A stretch of 64,000 bases of DNA from Clostridium intestinale DSM 6191 (GTDB lineage: Bacteria > Bacillota > Clostridia > Clostridiales > Clostridiaceae), in the NCBI RefSeq assembly GCF_900130055.1, contig NZ_FQXU01000006.1:302851-366850 (forward strand). Direction: 5' to 3'. A program made the translations under genes and the position numbers. Positions 44,241 to 53,779 of this stretch are shown in pieces. Position 1 is the first letter of the stretch, and each line of letters begins with the position of its first letter. The notes under the pieces are model-generated. The model was not told the DNA's origin and ran no database searches. It saw nothing but the letters and a program-made list of their open reading frames with translations.

Positions 44241-45965
44241 ATGAAACTTGAAAAATTAATTGGTGATCGTTTTAAAGAAAGACCATCTGATTGCGTAGTT
44301 GATAGTCATGCATTAATGGTTAGAGGAGGATATATAAAAAGTGTTTCCAATGGAATCTATTCTTCATATACTCCACTGAAAAGAATCACAAGAAAAATAG
44401 AGCAGATTATGCGTGAAGAAATGGATGGGATTGAAGGACAGGAAGTACAGTTTCCAGTAGTTATGCCTGCAAGCTTATGGGAAGAATCTGGGAGATATGA
44501 AAGTATAGGTAACGAACTTGTTAGATTTAGTGATAGAAATAAAAGCCCTCTGGTTCTTGGTATGACACATGAGGAGGCGGCTGTTCAACTTGTACGTGAA
44601 TATGGGAAGAGTTATTTAAAATACCCATTTATGATTTATCAAATACAAACTAAATTTAGAGATGAGGCTCGTCCTAGAGCAGGATTAATTCGTGTTCGTG
44701 AATTCACTATGAAGGATGCATATTCTTTCCATACAAGTAAAGAGGATTTGGAAGAATACTATTCTAGTTGTTATAAAGCTTACGAAAGAATTTATAAAAG
44801 AGCAGGGATACCAGAAGTAATATCAGTAGCCTCTGATTCTGGTATGATGGGGGGAAGTATATCACATGAATTTATGCTTTTAACTCCTATTGGAGAGGAT
44901 TCAATAGCTATATGTAAAGAATGTGATTATCGTGCAAATATAGAAGCTGCTAAAAGTATAGTTTATAATAATAAAGATGAAGTTTCAGAAAAACTGACAC
45001 TTGTTCATACACCAAATATTCATACCATTGAAGAAGTTTGTAAGTTTTTAAATAGTAAAGAAAGCCTTTCTTGTAAAGCTGTTGTATATCAAAGAAATTC
45101 GGACGATAAGTATGTTGTGTTATTTATACGTGGAGATATAGAGGTAAATGAAACTAAATTATCGAATTATTTAGGGGAAGAAATTCATCCAGCAATAATT
45201 ACTGAAGATAGTGGACTTACTCCAGGATATATAGGACCATATAATTTAGAAGGTGATTTTATCCTGCTTTTTGACTCTTCACTTGAAAACACTAACAATC
45301 TTTCTTGTGGTGCTAACAAGGAGGAGTATCACTATACTGGATTAGATATTAGTCGTGATATTGGAGATGTTGAGTATCATGACTTTGGGAAAGTTATTGA
45401 AGGTGGTATATGTCCTAATTGCGGAAACCCAGCTATTACAATTTCACGTGGGGTAGAAGTAGGCAATATTTTTCAACTTGGCGATAAATATACTAAATCT
45501 ATGAACATGACTTACCTTGATCAAGATGGTAATTCACAAAATCCTATAATGGGTTGTTATGGTATTGGCGTAGGTAGACTTGCAGCGGCAGTTTGTGAGG
45601 CTCATCATGATGAATTTGGTCCAAGGTGGCCAATATCAATTGCTCCATGGCATGTTCATTTATGTGCGGTACGATCTGATAATACTGAAATAAAGGAATG
45701 TGCAGATAATTTATATAAAAAATTGCAACAAAAGGGGATAGAGGTTATTTATGATGATCGTTCTGTAAGCACAGGAGTTATGTTTTCAGATGCTGACCTG
45801 TTAGGCGTACCAGTAAGAGTAGTTGTTAGTCCAAGAAATTTAAAACAAAATATCGTAGAAGTTGTTGCCAGAGATAAGAGCTTTTCTATAAATGTACCAA
45901 TGGAAAATGCATTAGAATCCATATTGAAGATAGTTTCTGATTTAAGATCTAATAGCAATATGTAA
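44241..45965 (+). CDS. proS: Prolyl-tRNA synthetase (bacterial type)
   Basis: 574 residues, the bacterial long form. Class II motifs: motif 2 FRDEARPRAGLIRVREF (~138-154) and motif 3 GCYGIGVGRLAAA (~436). A YbaK-like editing insertion lies between motifs 2 and 3 (~225-385), and a C-terminal anticodon-binding domain (~470-565; YDDRSVSTGVMFSDADLLGVP) completes it. It charges tRNA-Pro and the insertion removes mis-attached Ala. GGGAGG site. Control by the T-box upstream. Confidence 0.96.
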   Translation: MKLEKLIGDRFKERPSDCVVDSHALMVRGGYIKSVSNGIYSSYTPLKRITRKIEQIMREEMDGIEGQEVQFPVVMPASLWEESGRYESIGNELVRFSDRNKSPLVLGMTHEEAAVQLVREYGKSYLKYPFMIYQIQTKFRDEARPRAGLIRVREFTMKDAYSFHTSKEDLEEYYSSCYKAYERIYKRAGIPEVISVASDSGMMGGSISHEFMLLTPIGEDSIAICKECDYRANIEAAKSIVYNNKDEVSEKLTLVHTPNIHTIEEVCKFLNSKESLSCKAVVYQRNSDDKYVVLFIRGDIEVNETKLSNYLGEEIHPAIITEDSGLTPGYIGPYNLEGDFILLFDSSLENTNNLSCGANKEEYHYTGLDISRDIGDVEYHDFGKVIEGGICPNCGNPAITISRGVEVGNIFQLGDKYTKSMNMTYLDQDGNSQNPIMGCYGIGVGRLAAAVCEAHHDEFGPRWPISIAPWHVHLCAVRSDNTEIKECADNLYKKLQQKGIEVIYDDRSVSTGVMFSDADLLGVPVRVVVSPRNLKQNIVEVVARDKSFSINVPMENALESILKIVSDLRSNSNM

Positions 45966-46013
45966 CAAGGCTATTTATTTGAAAAAAATAGCAAATTATA
46001 ATATAATCATCAT

Positions 46014-46038
46014 AAGCCCTCTTAGATAGAGGGCTTTA
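46014..46038 (+). terminator. proS terminator
   Basis: AAGCCCTCT (46014-46022) pairs with AGAGGGCTT (46028-46036), 50 bases after the stop; the T-run is short. Confidence 0.7.
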
Positions 46039-46062
46039 ATAGTAGGTTGGGGGAACTTTATT

Positions 46063-46779
46063 TTGTATAATGATTTATTTAGAGGGGTAGATTCTATAGG
46101 AGGATTCTTTAAAAGGATAGGAATAATAATTATAACCGTCATCATTGTTTTGGCTTATATGGGAGGAATGGGAATTTTAACCTTTAAGGTAATTAGTAGA
46201 AATTCTAAGGGATATATGTTGCTTGATACTTCTGTATTGAATTATATTATGCTTATGGTTATACCTATACTTTTAGTTATATTATTGTATATATATTTTA
46301 AATTTAGAAATGATGCATATGAACCTTTAGAGTATACGCCTGTTTATAGTGGTGTATATAAAAAGAATAGAAGTAAAAAATTACAGTATAATTTAGTTTT
46401 TGCTGGTTTGTCTACAGTCTTATTAGTGGCATATTTATATGGAATAAATAATTATTATGTAGTATTTGAAGATAGGATAGAGAAGCATAATTTATTAAAT
46501 TTTAAGGATAAAACCTACAGCTATAAAGATATTGAAGAGGTTTCTATCTATGTTAAAGAACATAAATCTGGTGGAAGTTTGTATTACAAAGTTTATTTTA
46601 AAGATGGATATAAAATAAATTTAGCTACCTTTGGAACGATATATAATTTATTGGATATAACTGAGATAGTTAAAGATAATAATGTTAAAATAAATATAAA
46701 CAGTAAACACTTCAATGAACTAGTCGAAGATTTAGCTGAGGAGCATGCAAAACCTTATAGGATACTATTTGAGAAATAA
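46063..46779 (+). CDS. Membrane protein of unknown function, PH-like C-terminus
   Basis: 238 residues from a TTG start with a GGGGG site upstream; no nearby ATG fits. Three membrane spans (~18-45, 60-82, 108-128) are followed by a soluble beta-rich domain (~130-225: NYYVVFEDRIEKHNLLNF, KTYSYKDIEEVSIYVKE, SLYYKVYFKDGYKINLATFG). That pattern is like bacterial PH/YcxB-type domains, where a conserved strand pattern reads a membrane-proximal signal. I do not recognise a named family. It ends 22 bases before the BceR-type regulator gene, so it is probably part of that operon. Confidence 0.7.
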   Translation: MYNDLFRGVDSIGGFFKRIGIIIITVIIVLAYMGGMGILTFKVISRNSKGYMLLDTSVLNYIMLMVIPILLVILLYIYFKFRNDAYEPLEYTPVYSGVYKKNRSKKLQYNLVFAGLSTVLLVAYLYGINNYYVVFEDRIEKHNLLNFKDKTYSYKDIEEVSIYVKEHKSGGSLYYKVYFKDGYKINLATFGTIYNLLDITEIVKDNNVKININSKHFNELVEDLAEEHAKPYRILFEK

Positions 46780-46801
46780 TTTATAGGGTAGGTGAGATTT
46801 T

Positions 46802-47494
46802 ATGTACAGTATTATGCTTATAGAAGATGATAAAAAGTTACGGGAACTTATTAAAAATCATCTTGAAAGATATGGATATAATATTCAAGAGGTTGAGGAT
46901 TTTTCTAATATAAAAAGTGAGTTTATAAAAAACAATCCAAGTTTAGTACTTATGGATATTAATCTTCCTTTTTATGACGGGTTTTATTGGTGTAGGGATA
47001 TAAGAACTGTGTCAAATGTTCCTATTGTATTTATATCTGCAAGAGATTCAGATATAGATCAAGTTAGAGCTATAGAAAATGGTGGAGATGATTATATAAC
47101 TAAACCTTTCTCATATGAGGTATTGCTTGCAAAGATAAAAGGGGTAATAAGAAGAGTTTATGGGAGTTATTCAGAGGGAGTATCCCAAGAGGTCTTTGAG
47201 GTAGAAGGATTATTTATTTATACTGATAAAAATATTATAGAATTTAGAGATAAAAAGATTGACTTAAGTAAAAATGAGTTTGTGCTCTTATTTACTCTTG
47301 TAAAGAACATAAATAAGATTGTAAATAGAGATATGCTGCTTGAAGCTTTATGGAGTGATATCGATTTTGTAGATGATAATACTCTTTCAGTTAATATAAC
47401 TAGGTTAAGAAAAAAACTTGAAGATATAGGTATTAAAGATTCTATTGAAACCAAACGAGGACAAGGATATAAACTTATAAATAATTGGAGATAA
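46802..47494 (+). CDS. OmpR-family response regulator (BceR-like)
   Basis: 230 residues. The receiver has acidic pocket EDD (residues 8-10), phosphoacceptor Asp in VLMDINLP (Asp51-52 region), the Ser/Thr switch in VFISARD, and Lys in TKPFS. The winged-helix output domain (~130-228) has SKNEFVLLFTLVKN and VDDNTLSVNITRLRKKL. Pairs with the kinase 8 bases downstream. The BceR assignment comes from kinase type and neighbouring BceAB-like transporter. Confidence 0.92.
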   Translation: MYSIMLIEDDKKLRELIKNHLERYGYNIQEVEDFSNIKSEFIKNNPSLVLMDINLPFYDGFYWCRDIRTVSNVPIVFISARDSDIDQVRAIENGGDDYITKPFSYEVLLAKIKGVIRRVYGSYSEGVSQEVFEVEGLFIYTDKNIIEFRDKKIDLSKNEFVLLFTLVKNINKIVNRDMLLEALWSDIDFVDDNTLSVNITRLRKKLEDIGIKDSIETKRGQGYKLINNWR

Positions 47495-47501
47495 TTAATC
47501 T

Positions 47502-48560
47502 ATGAATAAGGAAATAAATTTTTTTCAATACCTTAAAGATAGGATAGGATACATAGTTATTTATTTTGTAGCTATTTTATTGGTTATATTGACCATGCAT
47601 CTCACTTTATTAATATCTTTAAAAGAAGTATTTTTTGAGAATATAGTATATTCTTTATTGATATCAGTTATTTTGCTTAGTGTTTTTTTAGTCTATGATT
47701 ATAGAAAAAATAGAGATTTCTATAAACAATTAAGTACCTTAGTAAATTCTGATATAGATTTAGATGATTTACTCTACGATGTACAAGGAGTAACAAGAGA
47801 ACAGGAAATTTTTCAAGTTATTCTAACAAAGCTATATAGAAATTACAAACAGGAAATAACTAGATATGAAGATATACATAACGAGTATTTGGAATTTATA
47901 AATCAATGGGTACATCAGATGAAAACGCCGGTATCTGTTATTAATCTTCTTGTGCAAGAAGCTGTTAATAATGATGGGAATGAAGCCTTTGAAAGTATAG
48001 GGGAAGAAAATGATAAGTTATACCATGGATTAGAGATGGTTCTTTATAATGCTAGATTGAATAAGTTTAATTTAGATTTTGTAGTAGAAAATATACACCT
48101 TAATGAGTTACTTAGAGAAGTTATAAATGATAATAAGAAGCTTATTATAAAAAATAGAGTTTATCCAAAGATTAAAGGAAAAGAAAATTTAATAGTAAGA
48201 AGTGATAGAAAATCTTTATATTTTGTGATAAATCAATTGCTTATTAATGGTGTAAAATATTCAAAGGATAGTGAAAAAAAAGGTATAAGCTTTATTATAA
48301 AAGAGGAAGATAAAGAAAATATATTGGTTATTGAAGATAATGGAATAGGTATAGCTAAAGAGGATGTGGGAAGGGTTTTTAGAGCTTTTTTTACAGGTAA
48401 AAATGGAAGAAAAATAAATGAATCAACAGGGATGGGATTATATCTATCTAAAAAAGTGTGTGATGAGCTTGGGCATAGAATTTGGGTTGAGTCTGAAGAG
48501 GGAGTAGGAAGCAAGTTTTATGTAGCATTTAATAAAGAAAAGAGTATATTTAATATGTAG
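47502..48560 (+). CDS. Intramembrane-sensing histidine kinase (BceS-like)
   Basis: 352 residues. Two membrane spans (~16-38 and ~46-66) are joined by a very short outer loop of under ten residues, so it cannot bind a ligand outside by itself. This is the hallmark of BceS-type kinases that read the flux of their ABC transporter. Phosphoacceptor His138 lies in NQWVHQMKTPVSV. ATPase boxes are NQLLINGVKYS, IEDNGIGIAKED and STGMGLYLSK. The transporter partner lies 0.9 kb downstream. Confidence 0.92.
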   Translation: MNKEINFFQYLKDRIGYIVIYFVAILLVILTMHLTLLISLKEVFFENIVYSLLISVILLSVFLVYDYRKNRDFYKQLSTLVNSDIDLDDLLYDVQGVTREQEIFQVILTKLYRNYKQEITRYEDIHNEYLEFINQWVHQMKTPVSVINLLVQEAVNNDGNEAFESIGEENDKLYHGLEMVLYNARLNKFNLDFVVENIHLNELLREVINDNKKLIIKNRVYPKIKGKENLIVRSDRKSLYFVINQLLINGVKYSKDSEKKGISFIIKEEDKENILVIEDNGIGIAKEDVGRVFRAFFTGKNGRKINESTGMGLYLSKKVCDELGHRIWVESEEGVGSKFYVAFNKEKSIFNM

Positions 48561-48596
48561 TCTTACAAAATTGAAAGAAATGTAAGTTAAGTTGAA

Positions 48597-48632
48597 AGAG
48601 AAATCGATATGTAGGTTTCTCTATTTTTTTTA
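48597..48632 (+). terminator. Terminator between the two-component genes and the DUF368 gene
   Basis: AGAGAAA (48597-48603) pairs with TTTCTCT (48616-48622), followed by A and T8. It separates the regulatory operon from the DUF368-ABC-uppP operon. Confidence 0.85.
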
Positions 48633-48667
48633 CAATATAAATATACTTTTTAATTTAGGAGGATAGA

Positions 48668-49468
48668 ATGGGTAATATAGTTACTGTTATAAAAGGTGTA
48701 GTTATAGGTTTGGCAACCTTAGTTCCAGGAGTTAGTGGAGGAACTATGGCAATAATATTAGGTGTGTATGATGATTTAATTCATTCTATTAGTTCTTTTT
48801 TTAAAGATTGGAAAAAGAATAGTTTATTTCTAATTCAAATTGGAATAGGTGCTGTTGTGGGTATGGGTGCATTTAGTAAAATTATAGAACAGGCACTAGT
48901 TAAGTATGAGAATCCAATGATTTATCTGTTTTTAGGTATAATATGCGGGGGGATTCCTGTTTTATATAAAAAATCATTGAGTCCTGAAAGAAAAAAATCA
49001 GACTTAATGTTTTTAGTTATAGGTTTTATAATTGTATTTATAATGACTTTACAGCCAAGTGCAGTACTTACTTTAGCTACGGATACTGGTGTTAAGAGTA
49101 CAATATTTCTTGTAATAGCTGGTTTTATAATAGCTGTAGCTCTTATTCTTCCAGGAATAAGCACTTCATTTATGCTTTTAACTTTAGGACTATATAGTAT
49201 TACTTTAGAAGCTATAAATACTTTTAACCTTGCTTATTTACTTCCAATAGTAATAGGAGCTGTGATAGGGACGTTATCTACTACAAAGCTTATAGAAAAC
49301 TTGCTTCAGAAGTATCCGAGTAAAACTTATTTACTTATATTAGGTTTTGTAATTGGGTCTTTATTAGAAGTATTTTCAGGAATACCAGAAGGATTTGATA
49401 TAATATATTGTATAATCACATTTATTGTGGGATTTACAGTTATTAAATACATGAGTAGAGATACTTAA
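48668..49468 (+). CDS. DUF368 membrane protein (PopT-type undecaprenyl-phosphate translocase family)
   Basis: 266 residues with about eight membrane spans in two related halves. The signature LVPGVSGGTMAIILGVYDD (residues ~18-36) is echoed by LILPGISTSFMLLTLGLY (~160-177). DUF368 proteins (PopT) have been reported as translocases that return undecaprenyl phosphate across the membrane. It stands directly ahead of a BceAB-like transporter and uppP in one run, which strongly supports a role in the C55 lipid carrier cycle. AGGAGG site. Confidence 0.88.
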   Translation: MGNIVTVIKGVVIGLATLVPGVSGGTMAIILGVYDDLIHSISSFFKDWKKNSLFLIQIGIGAVVGMGAFSKIIEQALVKYENPMIYLFLGIICGGIPVLYKKSLSPERKKSDLMFLVIGFIIVFIMTLQPSAVLTLATDTGVKSTIFLVIAGFIIAVALILPGISTSFMLLTLGLYSITLEAINTFNLAYLLPIVIGAVIGTLSTTKLIENLLQKYPSKTYLLILGFVIGSLLEVFSGIPEGFDIIYCIITFIVGFTVIKYMSRDT

Positions 49469-49483
49469 TTTGGGGGAAGGGTA

Positions 49484-50260
49484 ATGAGTATACTAGAAGC
49501 AAAAAACATAACTAAAATATATGCGCCTAAAAAAGGAGGCATGAAAGTTAAAGCCTTAAATAATTTTAGTATGACTGTAGAAGATGGAGAGTTTATAGGG
49601 GTTATGGGACCTTCAGGAAGTGGAAAAACAACACTTCTTAATATCCTAGCCACATTAGATTATCCATCCTCAGGAGAAATACGTATTAGTAATATTAACC
49701 CTTCCACCTTAAATGACAAGGCGATATCTTTATTTAGACGTAGAGAGATAGGATTTATATTTCAAGATTTTAATCTTTTAGAGTCGCTGTCTATTGAAGA
49801 GAATATACTTTTACCATTAGCTTTGGAGAAGGTTGAAATTTTAGAAATAGAACAAAGACTTAGAAGTATAACTGAATTTTTGGATATAAGAAGTATATTA
49901 GGTAAAAGAGTTTACGAGATTTCCGGTGGTCAGAGGCAGAAGGTAGCTTGTGCTAGAGCCTTAATCAATAATCCTTCTATTATTTTTGCAGACGAACCTA
50001 CAGGAAGTTTAGATTCTAAATCAGCTTATGACATAATGGATGGGTTAAGTAAATTGAATAAAGACAAAAAAGCTACTGTCTTAATGGTTACTCATGATCC
50101 TTTTGTAGCAAGCTTTTGTAATAAAGTTATCATGATAAAGGATGGAAGGTTTTTTCTTGATATAGTTAAGCGAAATAGTAGAGAAACTTTTTTTAAGGAA
50201 ATTATAGACTCACTTTCACTCTTGGGAGATATAAGGAGGAGCTATAATGACCTTAAGTGA
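49484..50260 (+). CDS. BceA-like antimicrobial peptide ABC transporter ATPase
   Basis: 258 residues. Walker A GPSGSGKTT (residues ~44-52), Q-loop IFQDFNLL, signature ISGGQ (the usual Leu replaced by Ile), Walker B IIFADEPTGSLD and switch VTHDPF. Belongs to the peptide-7 exporter / MacB-like ATPase group that pairs with ten-span permeases. Its last 14 bases overlap the permease gene. AAGGGTAATG start region; GGGG site. Confidence 0.92.
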   Translation: MSILEAKNITKIYAPKKGGMKVKALNNFSMTVEDGEFIGVMGPSGSGKTTLLNILATLDYPSSGEIRISNINPSTLNDKAISLFRRREIGFIFQDFNLLESLSIEENILLPLALEKVEILEIEQRLRSITEFLDIRSILGKRVYEISGGQRQKVACARALINNPSIIFADEPTGSLDSKSAYDIMDGLSKLNKDKKATVLMVTHDPFVASFCNKVIMIKDGRFFLDIVKRNSRETFFKEIIDSLSLLGDIRRSYNDLK

Positions 50261-52208
50261 TGTTGTATACAAGAATATGAGAGAAAATTTAAGCAAATAC
50301 ATTATGTACTATTTAAGTAATGTAATTATAATAATGATATTTTTTATGTTTGGAAACTTTCTCTATAACTTAGAGGTAGGGAATATTCAAGAACTAAATA
50401 ATATGGATAGAGTTATAAAAATCATAATCTATTTTTGTGAAATTACTATAGTAGTGTTTACCTTAATTTTCTCTAGTTATTCTATTTCTAATTTCCTAAA
50501 AAAACGTAAAAGAGAATTTGCACTTTTGAAAACTCTTGGATTTACTAATTTTAATATAACTTTATACATATCTATAGAAAATCTGTTGTTTTCACTTGTT
50601 TCTATAATTACTGGAATTATAGTAGGAGTAATATTCTCAAGATTATTTTTTTTAATTATAACTGTGATTTTAGATTTAGACGAAGTAATAAAATTTCATA
50701 TATCTAAAAGAGTAACTTTATTAACTTTAGTGGGATTTGTAATTTTATCTCAGCTAATAAATTATATATGCAGTTACAGAATAAAAAAGAGGAGTGTTAT
50801 TGAGCTTTTAAAGGAAGAACAAGAGGCTAGATATGAAACAAAATTTTCTACAGGAAAAGCTGTATTATGTTTATTCCTTTTAGTATTAGGTTATGGATTA
50901 GCTTTATTTTCAGGAAGAGCAATAGAAGTTACAATGATACCTATTTTAGTTATAACTATATTAGGAACTTATTTATTGTACTCTCAGTTAAGTATATTGT
51001 TAACAGATAGATTAAAGAAAAATAAAAAAAAGTATTACAAAGGAATAAACTTAATAACTGTATCTCAGTTAATTTACAAAATAAAAGATAATAGTATAAT
51101 TCTCTTTATTGTTTCAATATTTAGTGCTATTAGTTTAACGGCTATAATAAGTGTCTATTCAGTACAAAAGAATGTATTAAACAGTATAAAACTTAATTTC
51201 CCACAGGATTTTGACTTTATTGAGAGAACTGGAGAAAATAATGAGAAATTAGTGTCTGAAATATTAGTTTCAAATGGATATGATATAGAAGATAAAATAA
51301 ATATAACATTAATAAAAGCTGAGAACTTAGATGCAGGAGAGCCTAAAAAGGGTAATCTTAATACGATTAATAACAAAAAGGACTTTTACGTAATGTCTAA
51401 TTATGATTATAATAAATTGGCTTTAAAGCAGGGAAGAGAAACAGTAAACTTAAAGGATGATGAGGTTATAATACGTACTTATAATGTTATGGGGGGGATT
51501 GGAAGTCAGTATTTTATAGATGAGAAAGATAGGATAGATTTAGGTGTAGATAAATCAATTGTGGAATTGAATATAAAAAATGAGATTAGTGGTGGAGTAA
51601 TAAATGATGACTATGAGAATACCAATGCTAATACAGCTGTTTTAGAAGATGGATTGTATAACAAAATACTAAGTTACACTAGTGAAAATAATAAGATTAT
51701 ATATTATGGATACAATTTCAAAAACTTTAATAATGATTTGAACTCGATGAGTGAGGTTGGAAATTTATTTAATAATGATATAGGAAAGTCTTTTATTGAG
51801 AGGATACAAAGATATTCGCCCCTTATTAAAACTATGTCCTTGCTTCTCTTCATAGGAAGCTTTATATCTATAATATTTTTTATCTCAACTAATAGTATAT
51901 TATATTTTAAAATATTCAATGAAGTTCAAAAGGATAGATATGAATTTATAGCATTAAAGAAAATAGGAATAACAAATGAAGAAATAGAGAAGACAGTAGA
52001 GGGCCAGATTTTTATAATATTTTTTATTCCTTTTATAGTTTCTATTTCTCATACATTTTTTGCTATAAAAGCATTAAGCAATTTATTAAATGATAACCTA
52101 TCAGCATATTTTGTAGTTACAACATTAATTTTCGCCCTTATTCAACTAGCATATTATAAATTTGCCAAAACCATGTATATTAAACAAATAAAAGTTTGGA
52201 AAGGATAA
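50247..52208 (+). CDS. BceB-like ten-span ABC permease
   Basis: 653 residues. FtsX-type domains lie near both ends (first four to six spans to ~residue 305, last three after ~530), with a large extracellular domain of about 210 residues between (~310-525) that is typical of BceB and forms the sensing/binding part. KKRKREFALLKTLGFTN is the family cytosolic motif, and DRYEFIALKKIGITNEEI the second copy. With the overlapping ATPase it should free lipid-bound peptide antibiotics such as bacitracin from C55-PP and signal to the BceS-like kinase. Confidence 0.92.
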   Translation: MTLSDVVYKNMRENLSKYIMYYLSNVIIIMIFFMFGNFLYNLEVGNIQELNNMDRVIKIIIYFCEITIVVFTLIFSSYSISNFLKKRKREFALLKTLGFTNFNITLYISIENLLFSLVSIITGIIVGVIFSRLFFLIITVILDLDEVIKFHISKRVTLLTLVGFVILSQLINYICSYRIKKRSVIELLKEEQEARYETKFSTGKAVLCLFLLVLGYGLALFSGRAIEVTMIPILVITILGTYLLYSQLSILLTDRLKKNKKKYYKGINLITVSQLIYKIKDNSIILFIVSIFSAISLTAIISVYSVQKNVLNSIKLNFPQDFDFIERTGENNEKLVSEILVSNGYDIEDKINITLIKAENLDAGEPKKGNLNTINNKKDFYVMSNYDYNKLALKQGRETVNLKDDEVIIRTYNVMGGIGSQYFIDEKDRIDLGVDKSIVELNIKNEISGGVINDDYENTNANTAVLEDGLYNKILSYTSENNKIIYYGYNFKNFNNDLNSMSEVGNLFNNDIGKSFIERIQRYSPLIKTMSLLLFIGSFISIIFFISTNSILYFKIFNEVQKDRYEFIALKKIGITNEEIEKTVEGQIFIIFFIPFIVSISHTFFAIKALSNLLNDNLSAYFVVTTLIFALIQLAYYKFAKTMYIKQIKVWKG

Positions 52209-52211
52209 GTA

Positions 52212-53063
52212 ATGGATAATTTAATTTTTTTAATAAAATCAGCTATAATAGGTGTGGTTGAAGGGATAACAGAGTTTCTTCCTATATCTTCAACAGGTCA
52301 CATAATAATATTTCAGAATCTATTAGGGTTTAAAGGTGATAATGAAACCTATGTAAATATGTATGCATATGTTATACAGTTAGGAGCAATACTTGCAGTT
52401 GTAGTTTTATATTGGAGAAAAATAAAAGAAACTCTACTAAACTTTTTCCCAGGAAAAGTTGGTTATGAAAAGTCTGGTTTTAAGTTTTGGTTTATGATAG
52501 TTATAGCATGTATTCCAGGTGCTGTAGTTCAATTAACTTTAGACGATTTAGCAGATAAGTATTTATTTAATACCGTATCTGTTGCTATTACTTTAGTTTT
52601 AGGTGCTGTATGGATGCTTTACGCTGAAAATAGATTTAGAAATGTTTCAGGTGCTAAAGAAATAAATATTAACCCTAAACAAGCAATAATTATAGGTTTA
52701 TTTCAATGTTTAGCTATAATACCAGGGATGTCTAGATCTGCCTCTACAATAATAGGTGGATGGATAGCTGGATTATCTACAGTAGCAGCAGCGGAGTTTT
52801 CATTCTTCTTGGCTATACCAGTAATGATGGGAATGAGTCTTTTAAAATTTATCAAAATTGGAGGAGTTTCTACATTGACTTCAATTGAAATAATGTCATT
52901 AGTAGTAGGCTTTCTAGTATCGTTTATAGTTGCATTAATTGTAATAAAAAAGTTTATAGAGTACTTAAAGAAAAAGCCTATGAAGGTATTTGTTATATAT
53001 AGAATGGTATTTGGAATAATGATTCTAATAGCTGGCTTTTCAGGATTATTTAGTATTAGTTAA
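52212..53063 (+). CDS. uppP: Undecaprenyl-diphosphatase UppP (BacA)
   Basis: 283 residues with about eight membrane spans. Both family motifs are intact: VEGITEFLPISSTGH (residues ~15-29; Glu and His catalytic) and IPGMSRSASTIIGG (~173-186; Ser/Arg). It removes a phosphate from C55-PP outside the membrane to regenerate C55-P, which gives bacitracin resistance. It starts 3 bases after the BceB-like gene, so it is co-transcribed with the transporter and DUF368 gene. Confidence 0.95.
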   Translation: MDNLIFLIKSAIIGVVEGITEFLPISSTGHIIIFQNLLGFKGDNETYVNMYAYVIQLGAILAVVVLYWRKIKETLLNFFPGKVGYEKSGFKFWFMIVIACIPGAVVQLTLDDLADKYLFNTVSVAITLVLGAVWMLYAENRFRNVSGAKEININPKQAIIIGLFQCLAIIPGMSRSASTIIGGWIAGLSTVAAAEFSFFLAIPVMMGMSLLKFIKIGGVSTLTSIEIMSLVVGFLVSFIVALIVIKKFIEYLKKKPMKVFVIYRMVFGIMILIAGFSGLFSIS

Positions 53064-53082
53064 ATAGTAGAAGAGGTAGATT

Positions 53083-53121
53083 AAAAAGTTTATGTGTTTA
53101 TTAATACACATAGGCTTTTTT
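53083..53121 (+). terminator. uppP operon terminator
   Basis: AAAAAG-tt-TATGTGT pairs with ACACATA-gg-CTTTTTT across a TA-rich loop. Confidence 0.85.
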
Positions 53122-53212
53122 ATGTTTAATCAGATAGAATTTAATATATTGTAATATACTAAATTGAGGTGTAAGATTATACAGGGTAAATTTATTAGGG
53201 AGATGAAGATTA

Positions 53213-53695
53213 ATGTATAAGCTGACAGACTTGATAGATAAAATAATTAAGATAGAGGAGCTTGGTGCAAAGCTTTATATAAAAAAATCAGAAGGACTTG
53301 AAGGTCAAGAGAATATAAAAATTTTAGCTAAGGCATTAGCTAACCAAGAAAGAAAACATGTAAAGATTTATGAAGACTTTAGAGATAATATACTGAACTG
53401 TGAGGATATAGACGTTGAATTTGATATATACGATAAAGCAAGTAAATTAGTATATGAATTTATGCATTTGAGTATGAGTAAAGAAATACATGAAGTTAAA
53501 GATTTATTGGATTTGGCTATAGGTTTTGAAAAAGATTATTTGGCTTTAGTTAAAAGGATAAGAGGACTATTTGTTAGTGAACCTAATGATATGGAAACTA
53601 ATAATTATAAGTTGTTGACGGTAATAATAAGCCAAGAAGAAGAGCATGTTAGGGAGTTAGAAAGTGTACTTAAAAAGATAAATACTAACATGTAA
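53213..53695 (+). CDS. Ferritin-like (rubrerythrin-domain) protein
   Basis: 160 residues, all helical. Carboxylate/His motifs are spaced as in a di-iron four-helix bundle: KIEELGAKLYIK (~13-24), LANQERKHVKIYEDF (~43-57), IGFEKDYLALVKR (~103-115) and SQEEEHVRELE (~143-153). It lacks the Cys-x2-Cys rubredoxin domain of true rubrerythrin. Probably an iron-binding or peroxide-scavenging cytosolic protein; function inferred from fold only. Confidence 0.75.
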   Translation: MYKLTDLIDKIIKIEELGAKLYIKKSEGLEGQENIKILAKALANQERKHVKIYEDFRDNILNCEDIDVEFDIYDKASKLVYEFMHLSMSKEIHEVKDLLDLAIGFEKDYLALVKRIRGLFVSEPNDMETNNYKLLTVIISQEEEHVRELESVLKKINTNM

Positions 53696-53697
53696 AT

Positions 53698-53731
53698 AAA
53701 AGCATTCAATTAAGGGTTGAATGCTTTTTAT
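53698..53731 (+). terminator. Terminator after the ferritin-like gene
   Basis: AAAAGCATTCAA (53698-53709) pairs with TTGAATGCTTTT (53717-53728). Confidence 0.9.
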
Positions 53732-53779
53732 ATTAATTGATACAATTATAAAAAGTAAAAAAGGGAGACGTTGATTTAT

